A DNA stretch of 23,948 nt. It comes from Thermoplasmata archaeon. GTDB lineage: Archaea; Thermoplasmatota; Thermoplasmata; Lutacidiplasmatales; UBA184. The translations under genes and the position numbers were made by a program. How positions within the stretch are numbered: position 1 is the first letter of the stretch; each line of letters opens with the position of its first letter. This document shows positions 14,293 to 22,230 of this stretch, one piece after another. The notes under the pieces were generated by a model. It did no database searches. It was not told the DNA's origin and saw only the letters and a program-made list of their open reading frames with translations. The stretch spans positions 1-23,948 of the forward strand of contig JASHQF010000051.1 in NCBI GenBank assembly GCA_030037695.1. The letters run 5' to 3'.

Positions 14293-16493
14293 TCCGCTCG
14301 TTCCGCCCCGATGCGGGGGCGAAGCTGGCGGGCACGGCGGGGTTCGGCTACGACCTCGATCGCCCCGGCATGCGGTTCGGCGCGCTGGTCCTCGCCGCCC
14401 GGGCCCATGGCCGCCTCGACTCGGTCGACCTCGCCCCGGCGCGCGCGCTCCCCGGGGTCGTCGCGATCGCCGCCGACGACCTTTCCACCCTCCTGGACGG
14501 GGCGCACGGCGACCCGGAGCGCCCTCCGTTCGCCTCCCGCGAGGTGATGTACGACGGTCAGCCGATCGCCGCGGTCGCCGCGCCGACCCTCGCCGGGGCG
14601 CGGGCCGCGGCGGCGGCGGTGGTGGCGACCCTCGCGCCGCTCCCGGTCGTCGCCGACCTCGAGAGCGTCTTTCCGGAATGGCCGGAGGCCCCGATCGCGA
14701 GCTCGGCCCCGATCGCCGCGCACGTGCACGCCCGGCGCGGGGACGTCGACCGGGCGCTCCGGGAGGCGGCGACCGTCGTCCGCGGGACGTACCGGACCTC
14801 GGGGGTCCATCAGGTCGCGCTCGAGCCGCACGCGTGCCTCGCGGAGGTGCGGGACGGTCTCTGGCACGTCACTACGTCGACGCAGAGCCCGTTCGGGGTC
14901 CGGGAGGATGTCGCGGGGATCCTCGGGATCCCCGAGCGTTCGATCGTCGTGGACGGGACCTGGGTCGGCGGCGGCTTCGGCGGCAAGGGGGCCTCGCTGG
15001 TCGAGCCGTACGCGCTCCTCCTCGCCCGCGCTGCGGGGGCCCCGGTCCGCCTCGCGCTCACGTACCGCGAGGCGTTCCGACTGGGCAGGACCACGCTCCC
15101 GTCGGTGGTCCGGATGGAGACCGGGGTGACCGACGGCGCGATCGTCGCCCGGCGCGTCCGGCTCCTGCTCGACGTCGGGACGTCGCTCCCCGGCCGGGAC
15201 TTCGCGACCGGTTACGCGATCGGCTTCCTGCTCGGCCCGTACCGCACGCCGGCGTTCGAGGTCGAGGGCTACGCGGTCCGCACCCACAAGCCCCCGTTCG
15301 GCCCGCACCGCGCCCCGTACGCCCCGCAGGCGGCGTTCGTGGTCGAGTCCCACCTCAACGAGGTCGCCCGTGCGATCGGGGAGGACCCCGCGGCGTTCCG
15401 GGCGCGGCACGTGCTCGCCGAGGGGGACCGGACCGCGCTCGGTCAGGAGGTCTCGGCGTTCGGCCTATCGGAGGTGCTCCGCCGGGCGACCGCCGTCCGC
15501 GACGCCTGGCGACGCGACGCCGGCCCCGGGCGCGGGGTGGGGCTCGGCCTGGGGTTCTGGGCGACGAACACGGGGGCCGGCGGCGAGGCGAGGGTGCTCC
15601 TCTCGCCGACCGGGCTCGAGATCGTCCAGGGCGAGCGCGAGATCGGCAGCGGCAGCGTAGCGGTCGGTCTCGTGGCGGCCGCCGAGCGGTCGACGGGGCT
15701 CCCTCGCGACGCGATCCGCGTGACGTACCGGGATACGAGCGCGGCGCCGTTCGATGCCGGCGTCTTCGGGAGCCGTACGGTCGGCGCGCTCGGCCAGGCG
15801 GTCGACGCGGCGTGCCGCGCCGCGCTCGCCGCTCTTGGCGACCGGCTCGGCGGCGCGGGAGAGCTGCGCCTCGAGCTCGAGGGGGACGAGGTCGTCGCCA
15901 TCCGCGGGACCGCGCGCCGGCCGGTCCGTTCGCTCCTGACCCCCGAAGAGCGGCGCGACGGCGGCCTCGCGGCGGACGGGCGCCACACGGGGGCCCCGCG
16001 GACGATCGACGAGTCGCTCGTCGTGGAGGGAGGGTTCTACCCGTACCAGGACTTCACGGGGGCGGCCCACGTCGCCGAAGTCGACGTCGACCGCGAGACC
16101 GGGGCGGTCCGTGTGGTGCGGTACGCGGCGTTCCACGATGTCGGCGTGGTCGTCGACCGGCCGACCGCGACCGCGCAGATCGAGGGAGGGATCGTGATGG
16201 GCCTCGGGGCCGCCCTGACCGAGGAGTCGATCTGGAGCGACGACGGACGGCTCCTCAACCCGGGCCTCCTCGACTACCGGATCCCGACGCTCGGCGAGGT
16301 GCCGCCGATCGACGTCACGTTCGTGGAGGGGTTCGCGGGGGCCGGCCCGTTCGGGGCGAAGGGCCTCGGCGAGCCTCCGATCATCCCCGTTCCGGCGACG
16401 ATCGCCGCCGCGATCCGGGACGCGACGGGGGTCTCCCTCACGGAGCTACCGTTCACCCCCGAGCGGGTCGCCCGCGCGCTTAAGCGGGCCTGA
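14289..16493 (+). CDS. Molybdenum hydroxylase catalytic (molybdopterin) subunit
   Basis: A 734-residue xanthine-dehydrogenase-family large subunit starting at ATG 14289 (ATGA overlap). Family marks are a first block PGMRFGALVLAARAHGRL, the cofactor loop VGGGFGGKGASL (about 224-235), PYAPQAAFVVESHLNE near 343-358, DVGVVVDRPTATAQIEGGI, and the C-terminal GAKGLGEPPIIP with the catalytic-type glutamate at 695. The CO dehydrogenase signature AYRCSFR is absent; the equivalent stretch reads APYAPQ, so this is not a form I CO dehydrogenase. The substrate could be a purine, another N-heterocycle or an aldehyde. The purP gene only 14 nt downstream makes a purine an attractive guess but no more. No maturation (XdhC/CoxD-F) genes are present. 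Confidence 0.92.
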   Translation: MIRSFRPDAGAKLAGTAGFGYDLDRPGMRFGALVLAARAHGRLDSVDLAPARALPGVVAIAADDLSTLLDGAHGDPERPPFASREVMYDGQPIAAVAAPTLAGARAAAAAVVATLAPLPVVADLESVFPEWPEAPIASSAPIAAHVHARRGDVDRALREAATVVRGTYRTSGVHQVALEPHACLAEVRDGLWHVTTSTQSPFGVREDVAGILGIPERSIVVDGTWVGGGFGGKGASLVEPYALLLARAAGAPVRLALTYREAFRLGRTTLPSVVRMETGVTDGAIVARRVRLLLDVGTSLPGRDFATGYAIGFLLGPYRTPAFEVEGYAVRTHKPPFGPHRAPYAPQAAFVVESHLNEVARAIGEDPAAFRARHVLAEGDRTALGQEVSAFGLSEVLRRATAVRDAWRRDAGPGRGVGLGLGFWATNTGAGGEARVLLSPTGLEIVQGEREIGSGSVAVGLVAAAERSTGLPRDAIRVTYRDTSAAPFDAGVFGSRTVGALGQAVDAACRAALAALGDRLGGAGELRLELEGDEVVAIRGTARRPVRSLLTPEERRDGGLAADGRHTGAPRTIDESLVVEGGFYPYQDFTGAAHVAEVDVDRETGAVRVVRYAAFHDVGVVVDRPTATAQIEGGIVMGLGAALTEESIWSDDGRLLNPGLLDYRIPTLGEVPPIDVTFVEGFAGAGPFGAKGLGEPPIIPVPATIAAAIRDATGVSLTELPFTPERVARALKRA
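16479..16484 (+). promoter_or_regulatory. Internal TATA-like box for purP
   Basis: CTTAAG lies in the last codons of the hydroxylase large subunit, centred 26.5 nt before ATG 16508. purP-gcvT may therefore have its own leaderless promoter in addition to read-through. Confidence 0.5.
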
Positions 16494-16507
16494 CCGTCCG
16501 GCACCGC

Positions 16508-17665
16508 ATGGCGATCGCCGCCGCGGAGGCGCGGGCGCTCCTCCGGGGCTACCCTGCGTCGCCCGTCGTCGCGACCGTCGGCTCCCACTCGGCCCTTGAC
16601 ATCGCCGACGGCGCGGTCGCGGAGGGCCTCCCGAGCCTCGTGCTCGCGCAGCAGGGCCGCGAGGCGACGTACGCCCGCTACTACCGGACCGCGCGCGGTC
16701 CGGACGGGACCCGGACGCGGGGGTGCGTCGACGAGGTCTGGACGTTCCCCCGGTTCGCCGACCTCGCCCGCCCGGACGCGCAGGAGCGCCTGCGGTCCCG
16801 GGGCGCGGTGCTCGTCCCGAACCGGGCGTTCAGCTCGTACGTCCCCCTCGAGGCGATCGAGCGCGAGTTCCGGGTCCCGATCGTGGGGTCGCGGGCGCTC
16901 CTCCGGATCGAGGAACGGACGGAGCGGGAGAACTACTACGCGCTGCTCGAGCGGGCCGGGATCCCGTCCCCCCGGCGCGTCCCGGGCCCGGACGCGATCG
17001 ACCGCCTCGTGATGGTGAAGCTCCCGCACGCCCGGCGCCCGCTCGAGCGCGGCTTCTTCACCGCCGCGTCGCCCGAGGAGTACCGGCGGAAGAGCGACGA
17101 GCTGCTCCGCGCCGGGACGATCGACGCCCAGGACCTCGCCCGGGCCCGGATCGAGGAGTACGTCGTCGGCCCGGTGTTCAACTTCAACTTCTTCTTCTCC
17201 CCCCTCGTCCCCCGGACCGACGGGCTCGAGCTCCTCGGCGTCGACGAGCGCCGCGAGAGCGATCTCGACGGCCTCGTCCGGCTCCCCGCGGATCAACAGC
17301 TCGCGCTCCCGGTGGGGGCTCGGATCCCGCACTACACGGTCGTCGGCCACGGGACCCTCACGGTCCGGGAGTCCCTCCTCGAGGAGGTGTTCCGCCTCGG
17401 GGAGAAGTTCGTCGACGCCACGCGGACCTCGGCCCCCCCCGGCATCGTCGGCCCGTTCACGCTGCAGTCCTGCCTCGACCGGGACGGGCGGCCGACGATC
17501 TTCGATGTGGCGGCGCGGATCGGTGGGGGCACGAACGTCCACCTCGCGATCGGGCATCCGTACGGCAACGCCCTCTGGCGCACCCCGATGAGCACGGGGC
17601 GCCGGATCGCGCTCGAGATCCGGCGGGCGGCCGCCGACGGTCGGCTCGCGGAGATCGTCACATGA
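16508..17665 (+). CDS. purP: Formate-dependent AICAR ligase (FAICAR synthetase) PurP
   Basis: PurP makes FAICAR from AICAR, formate and ATP and is the usual archaeal replacement for the transformylase half of PurH. The 385-residue protein matches the ATP-grasp family throughout: VATVGSHSALDIADGA, RGAVLVPNRAFSSYV, PIVGSRALLRIEERT, the ATP-grasp core VMVKLPHARRPLERGFF, GPVFNFNFFFSPL, and a metal/nucleotide-binding end FDVAARIGGGTNVHL. The GTH-like glycine triplet and the acidic residues are intact, so it looks functional. The start is ATG 16508. The stop overlaps gcvT as ATGA. A complete purH lies 12 kb away, so this step seems doubled. Confidence 0.94.
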   Translation: MAIAAAEARALLRGYPASPVVATVGSHSALDIADGAVAEGLPSLVLAQQGREATYARYYRTARGPDGTRTRGCVDEVWTFPRFADLARPDAQERLRSRGAVLVPNRAFSSYVPLEAIEREFRVPIVGSRALLRIEERTERENYYALLERAGIPSPRRVPGPDAIDRLVMVKLPHARRPLERGFFTAASPEEYRRKSDELLRAGTIDAQDLARARIEEYVVGPVFNFNFFFSPLVPRTDGLELLGVDERRESDLDGLVRLPADQQLALPVGARIPHYTVVGHGTLTVRESLLEEVFRLGEKFVDATRTSAPPGIVGPFTLQSCLDRDGRPTIFDVAARIGGGTNVHLAIGHPYGNALWRTPMSTGRRIALEIRRAAADGRLAEIVT

Positions 17666-18834
17666 GCGCTGCGGTCGAGCCCGCGCCCGCGCGGACGCCG
17701 CTGTTCGAGTTCCACCGACGCCACGGCGGCCATCTCGTGCCGTTCTCCGGTTGGGAGCTCCCGCTGACCTACGGGAGCATCCTCGGCGAGTACCGCGCCG
17801 TCCGCGGCGCGACCGGGATCTTCGACGTCTCGCACATGGGGATCCTCACGGTCGACGGTGGGCACGCGGGGGAGCTCCTCTCCCGCCGCACCGTCGCGAA
17901 CGTCACCAAGCTCGCCCCGGGCCAGGTACGGTACACGTTCTTCCTCGAGGGGACCGGTCGGATCGTCGACGACCTGCTCGTGAGCCGGATCGACGCCGGC
18001 GGGGAGGTCGAACGACGCTACGTCGTCGTCCCGAACGCCGCCCGCGCCGTCGAGATCGAGGAGATCCTCCGGCAGCACCGCGCCCCGGACACCGACGTGC
18101 GCCGCTGGAACGGGGCCGTGGCGCTGCTCGCGGTCCAGGGCCCGGGATCCCGGGCGTTGCTCGAGCGGCGGTTCGGTTGGACGCTCGACGCGCTCGGATC
18201 GTACCGGGCCGCGTTCTTCCCCCGCACGTCCGGGGCGGGGGACCCCGGCGGTCGGCTCGGGCCGACGTTCCCCCAGGGGCTCGAGCAGGAGCTGTTCGTG
18301 AGCCGGACCGGGTACACGGGAGAGCTCGGCTACGAGCTGTTCGTCCCCGGGACCGCCGCGGACGAGCTGGCCGAATCGCTGGTGGCGCTCGGTGCGGTGC
18401 CGTGCGGCCTCGGCGCGCGGGATACCCTGCGCCTGGAGAAGGGCTACCTCCTTTCGGGGCAGGAGTTCCACCGGGACCGGAGCCCGCTCGAAGCGGGCCA
18501 GGACCGGTTCGTTGAGTTCGACCACCCGTTCGTCGGCCGCGATGCGCTCGAGAAGGAACGGGCCGGGGGCCCCGCGGTCCGGCTCGTCGGCATCGAGGTG
18601 GGAGAGGCGGGGGCGATCCCGCGGCACGGGACCCCCGTCCTCGCGAACGGGACCCAGATCGCGCTGGCCACGAGCGGGGGGATCGCCCCCGCGCTCGGCC
18701 ACGGCGTCGCGCTCGCCTACCTCCCGCGCGAGCTCGCGGCGCCCGAGACGGCCGTGGAGCTCGAGATCCGGGGACGCCGGGTGGCGGGACACGTCGCACG
18801 GCTGCCGTTCCTGCGGCGCTCCCCGGCCCCGTAG
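17662..18834 (+). CDS. gcvT: Aminomethyltransferase (glycine cleavage T protein)
   Basis: T protein transfers the methylene group from aminomethyl-lipoyl H protein to tetrahydrofolate, releasing ammonia. The 390-residue product has FSGWELPLTYGS, GIFDVSHMG, the catalytic-type aspartate in GRIVDDLLVSR (D103/D104), a folate-binding segment SRTGYTGELGYELF, and ARDTLRLEKGYLLSGQE. The C-terminal barrel ends with GHGVALAYLP and GRRVAGHVARLPF. Length is slightly above the usual 360-370. ATG 17662 overlaps the purP stop, so the two are co-translated. No gcvH or gcvP is in the window. A related role in another folate-dependent methyl or methylene transfer cannot be excluded, but the sequence reads as GcvT rather than dimethylglycine dehydrogenase or YgfZ. 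Confidence 0.92.
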   Translation: MSAAVEPAPARTPLFEFHRRHGGHLVPFSGWELPLTYGSILGEYRAVRGATGIFDVSHMGILTVDGGHAGELLSRRTVANVTKLAPGQVRYTFFLEGTGRIVDDLLVSRIDAGGEVERRYVVVPNAARAVEIEEILRQHRAPDTDVRRWNGAVALLAVQGPGSRALLERRFGWTLDALGSYRAAFFPRTSGAGDPGGRLGPTFPQGLEQELFVSRTGYTGELGYELFVPGTAADELAESLVALGAVPCGLGARDTLRLEKGYLLSGQEFHRDRSPLEAGQDRFVEFDHPFVGRDALEKERAGGPAVRLVGIEVGEAGAIPRHGTPVLANGTQIALATSGGIAPALGHGVALAYLPRELAAPETAVELEIRGRRVAGHVARLPFLRRSPAP

Positions 18835-18879
18835 CGGACGGACGACGTCCGGGGACGGCTTCCCCGTCCCGCCTCGTAC

Positions 18880-18887
18880 CTAAATAC
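18880..18887 (+). promoter_or_regulatory. TATA box for the STAND ATPase gene
   Basis: CTAAATAC is centred 34 nt before ATG 18918 and resembles the tRNA-Arg box (CAAATAC). The predicted leader is about 8 nt. Confidence 0.55.
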
Positions 18888-18917
18888 GGGAGCGGGCCCC
18901 TTCTCGGTCGCAGGGAG

Positions 18918-21335
18918 ATGGCGGTCGACGTCGGGGGCCCCCCGTTCGTAGGCCGGGCCGAGGCGGTCGCCACGCTGCATCGGCGGTTCGAGGACGCCCG
19001 GTCGGGGGCGGGCGGCGTGACGCTCGTCCTCGGCGCGACGGGCGTCGGCAAGTCGACGCTCGTCGCCGAGCTCGTCGGCGAGATGCGGGGGCGGGGGGTC
19101 CGCGTGGTCGTCGGCCGAGCGCCCGCGGCCGATGCCCCCCCGCCGTTCTCGCTCCTGCGCTCGGTGCTCGAGGTCGCCCGGGAGGAGACCCGAGCCCCCG
19201 CGGCCCGGGGCACCGCGGGCGGCCCCCCGGAAGGGGTGATCCTCGGCTTCGCCCCCGGTTTCAAGCAGGGAGCGGAGGTCGCCGAGCCCCGGATCGAGGA
19301 GCGCCTCCTCGTCGCGCTCGATCAGGCCGGCCTCACCGGCGACGGCGTGCGCGATCCGGTCTACGCCGCGCTCTCCGCCCAGTTCTTCGAGTTCACGCGG
19401 CACGGCCCCACGGTGCTCGTGGTCGAGGACCTCCACCGCGCCGACGAACCGTCGCTGGAGGCGCTCGAGTTCCTCGCCCGGAGGCTCGACGACCGGCCGC
19501 TCTGGATCCTCGCGACCGCCCGCGCCCTGCCCGAGCTCTCCCCCGCGCGGCGCGAGCGGCTCGAACGGTTCGAGGGCGCGACCCGGGCCCGGCGGGTCGG
19601 ACTGCCCCCGCTGTCGTCCGAGGAGGTCCGGGAATTCCTGCGGGGGGCCTCGCCCGGCCGGGAATTCTCGGACGAGGAGGTCGCCCGCCGCTACTCCGAG
19701 ACCGGCGGGAACCCGCTCCTGCTCGAACAGCTCGACCGCCGCGTCCGGCCGGCCGGGGCCTCGGGCACCGTACGGGACCGGACGAGCCGGGCGTTCGATC
19801 TGCCGCTCCCGTCCGAGCCGGACCCGCTCGAGGCGCGGGCCCTGCGGGCCGCGGCCGTGGCCGGCCCGGAGGTGCCGTTCGAGTTCCTGCGCAGGATCAC
19901 GGGCGAGGAGGAGGAACGACTCGCCGAGGCGGTCGACCGGCTCGTCGCGCGGGGTCTCGTCGTCGAGCGGCCGGGCGAGGTCCTGGCGTTCGGAGAGGAG
20001 CGGACCCGCCGGGAGCTGTACGACGGGCTCGGGGCGGAGGATCGCGCCGCGCTCCACCGGAGGGTCGGGGAGGCGCTCGAGGCGTCGGGCGCGCGCGACG
20101 ACGACTCGATCTACGAGCTCGCGCGGCACTTCTACCTCGGGCACGTGCCCGCGAAATCGGTCGCCTACAACCGGGCCGCGGCTCGGATCGCCGAGCGGGT
20201 CTACGCGCCCGAGGTCGCCGGCACCCATCTCGAGCGAGCGCTGGAGGGCCTCGGCGCCCTCGTCCCGCACGATCCGGTCGCCGAGCTCGAGCTCGCCCTC
20301 GAGCTCGCCCAGCAGCTCGACCACGGCGGCCGGCTCACGGAGGCGGAGGCCCTCCTGCAGCGGCACCTGGAGCGATCCGGCGCCACCCCGGAGGTCCCGC
20401 TCTCCCTACGCGCCCTCGGCGAGGCGTACCTCGCCCGGATCCAGACGAACCGGGGCGACTGGGCCGCCGCCGAGCGGGCGACGGCGCGGCTGCTCGCCGA
20501 TCCCCGGCTCGCCGAGTACCCGGCCGTCGTCGCGGCCCTCCACCGCCTGCGGGGGGAGGCGCTCTACTACCAGGGGAAGTACGCCGACGCGCTCGCCGAG
20601 CACACGGAGGAGCTCCAGCTCGCCCGGGCCAGCGGGAACGAGCGGGCCGCGGCGCTCGGCCGGTGGCGCCGGGCGAGCACGCTCGCGATGATCGGAGCGA
20701 CGGACGAGGCGCTCGCCGAGGGCCGCACCGCGGCGGCCGACCTCGAGCGGCTCGACGACCTGCGCGAGGCGGCCCACGCCCACCTGTTCCTCGGCGTCAT
20801 CTGGGCGAGCCTGCGCGCGGGCCCACCCCGTCCGGACGAGGCCCTCGCCGAGTTCGACGAAGGGGCCCGCCTCGGCGAGAAGGCGAACGATCCCCGGCGC
20901 GTCGGCTGGGCGCTGTTCAACGCGGCCGACGTCCTCCGCGAGGTGGGGCGCCTAGACGAGGCCGACGAGAGGAACCGTCGGGCGAAGGAGCTGCTCGAGA
21001 GGATCGGGGACCGGTTCGGGCTCGTCCAGTCCCGGATCGTCTCCGGGAAGATCCTCCTCACCCGGAAGGCCTACGACCGGGCCGAGGCGGAGCTCCTCGA
21101 GGCGTACCGCCTCGTACGGGAGCTCCACGCGCCGGCCGACGAGGTCGACGTCGTCCTCCGGCTCGCCGAGCTCGCGGCGGCCCGGGGGGACCGGGCCGGG
21201 GCGCGACGCCGTCTCGAGGAGCTCGAGCGCCAGCACGTGACCGCGCTGCGGCCGGACATCGCTCCCGACTTCGAGCGGCTGCGCCGGTCCCTCGACGAGG
21301 CTCCGGGAGGGCCCGACGCCGGCGCGCCGCCGTAG
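18918..21335 (+). CDS. STAND-like ATPase with TPR-like C-terminal half
   Basis: An 805-residue protein resembling AAA_16/MalT-type signal-transduction ATPases. It begins FVGRAEAVATL, followed by Walker A GATGVGKST (39-47), Walker B TVLVVEDLHRAD (about 165-176), a sensor-like WILATARA, and the segment YSETGGNPLLLEQL typical of the family. A winged-helix-like region with FEFLRRITGEEEERL and LVARGLVVERPGEV follows at about 310-370. From about 400 to 790 the protein is alpha-helical repeats with TPR spacing (for example LYYQGKYADALAEH and ALFNAADVLREVGRLDEAD). No C-terminal DNA-binding or enzymatic effector is visible. The N-terminal half probably switches with ATP and the repeats bind an unknown partner. 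No neighbour indicates the signal. The stop is 21333-21335. Confidence 0.85.
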   Translation: MAVDVGGPPFVGRAEAVATLHRRFEDARSGAGGVTLVLGATGVGKSTLVAELVGEMRGRGVRVVVGRAPAADAPPPFSLLRSVLEVAREETRAPAARGTAGGPPEGVILGFAPGFKQGAEVAEPRIEERLLVALDQAGLTGDGVRDPVYAALSAQFFEFTRHGPTVLVVEDLHRADEPSLEALEFLARRLDDRPLWILATARALPELSPARRERLERFEGATRARRVGLPPLSSEEVREFLRGASPGREFSDEEVARRYSETGGNPLLLEQLDRRVRPAGASGTVRDRTSRAFDLPLPSEPDPLEARALRAAAVAGPEVPFEFLRRITGEEEERLAEAVDRLVARGLVVERPGEVLAFGEERTRRELYDGLGAEDRAALHRRVGEALEASGARDDDSIYELARHFYLGHVPAKSVAYNRAAARIAERVYAPEVAGTHLERALEGLGALVPHDPVAELELALELAQQLDHGGRLTEAEALLQRHLERSGATPEVPLSLRALGEAYLARIQTNRGDWAAAERATARLLADPRLAEYPAVVAALHRLRGEALYYQGKYADALAEHTEELQLARASGNERAAALGRWRRASTLAMIGATDEALAEGRTAAADLERLDDLREAAHAHLFLGVIWASLRAGPPRPDEALAEFDEGARLGEKANDPRRVGWALFNAADVLREVGRLDEADERNRRAKELLERIGDRFGLVQSRIVSGKILLTRKAYDRAEAELLEAYRLVRELHAPADEVDVVLRLAELAAARGDRAGARRRLEELERQHVTALRPDIAPDFERLRRSLDEAPGGPDAGAPP

Positions 21336-21336
21336 C

Positions 21337-22206
21337 GGTCCGCGGGGACCCTGGGCGCAGTTCGCCCGCCGGGCGCTCGCCGAGGATCGGTTCGGTCGCG
21401 ACCTCACCAGCCGCTCGATCGTCCCGGAGGGGACCCCGGCCGAGGGGAGGACGATCGCGCAGCGTGCGGGGATCGTCTCGGGCGGCGCGGCGGTCCGCGC
21501 GATCACCCAGGCCGCGGGGCTCGCCGTCGTTCGCCAGCTACCGGACGGTCGGGCGGTCCGACCGGGATCGGTCGTGCTCGTCGTCCGCGGGGAAGCGCGT
21601 CGGGTGCTCGGGGCCGAGCGCACGATCCTCAACGTGCTGATGCACGCCTCGGGGGTCGCCACCGCCACCGCCCGGGCGGTGCGGGCGGCCCGCGGAGCCC
21701 GGCCCCGTCTCGAGATCTGGGCGACCCGCAAGACCCTGCCCGGCCTGCGCGATCTCGAGAAGTCCGCGGTCGTCCACGGCGGGGGTCGCCCGCACCGGCG
21801 GGACCTCGCGGACGCGATCCTCGTCAAGAGCAACCACCTCGCGTTCGTCCCCGTCGCGGAGGCGGTCCGGCGCGCGCGACGCCGGGGAGGGCGTCCCCGT
21901 CCGATCGAGGTGGAGGTCCGCGACGCGGCGACGGCGATCGCCGCCGCCCGGGCGGGGGCGGACGCGCTCCTGCTCGACAATCGGACGCCGGCGCGGGCCC
22001 GGGCGATCGTCCGGGCGCTCGTGCGGGCGGGGCTCCGGCACCCCCTTCGGATCGAGGTGTCGGGCGGGATCACGCCGGCGAGCGTCGGACGGTACCGTAG
22101 GGTCGGGGCCGACGTCGCCAGCCTCGGGAGCGTCACCCATTCCGCGGCCGCGCTCCCGTTCCGGATGCGGGTCCGGCCTGTCCGCTTAAGTCGCCGCTCC
22201 CCCTAG
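21337..22206 (+). CDS. nadC: Quinolinate phosphoribosyltransferase NadC, without a canonical start codon
   Basis: NadC converts quinolinate and PRPP to nicotinate mononucleotide. The frame encodes about 290 residues, normal for the family: FARRALAEDRFGRDLTSRSIVP, ERTILNVLMHASGVATAT, TRKTLPGLRDLEKSAVVHGGG, ILVKSNHLAF (usually KDNH), IEVEVRDAATA, DALLLDN and IEVSGGIT. The left end is set by similarity, because no ATG, GTG or TTG occurs in this frame between the stop at 21238-21240 and GTG 21574. GTG 21574 would remove the N-terminal domain. Possible explanations are a rare initiator such as ACG 21316, a +1 frameshift from the preceding ATPase (this frame is open from 21241), or a sequence error. 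nadA follows 24 nt downstream and gives a pathway link. Confidence 0.85.
   Translation, partial: GPRGPWAQFARRALAEDRFGRDLTSRSIVPEGTPAEGRTIAQRAGIVSGGAAVRAITQAAGLAVVRQLPDGRAVRPGSVVLVVRGEARRVLGAERTILNVLMHASGVATATARAVRAARGARPRLEIWATRKTLPGLRDLEKSAVVHGGGRPHRRDLADAILVKSNHLAFVPVAEAVRRARRRGGRPRPIEVEVRDAATAIAAARAGADALLLDNRTPARARAIVRALVRAGLRHPLRIEVSGGITPASVGRYRRVGADVASLGSVTHSAAALPFRMRVRPVRLSRRSP
22185..22190 (+). promoter_or_regulatory. TATA-like box for nadA
   Basis: CTTAAG at the end of nadC predicts a start near 22214 and a 17-nt leader carrying the ribosome-binding site GAGGGGAGG at 22219-22227. Confidence 0.45.
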
Positions 22207-22230
22207 TCGCGTCGCCCCGAGGGGAGGACG

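Noticed and set aside
14168..16483. A 771-codon + frame over the hydroxylase large subunit
   Set aside because: Shadow of the true frame 14289-16493, which carries all family motifs.
12968..16493. Aerobic CO dehydrogenase (coxMSL)
   Set aside because: Gene order matches, but the large subunit lacks the AYRCSFR active-site loop, so only the wider hydroxylase family is supported.
21574..22206. NadC starting at GTG 21574
   Set aside because: This would delete about 80 conserved N-terminal residues, including the AEDRFGRDLTS region typical of NadC.
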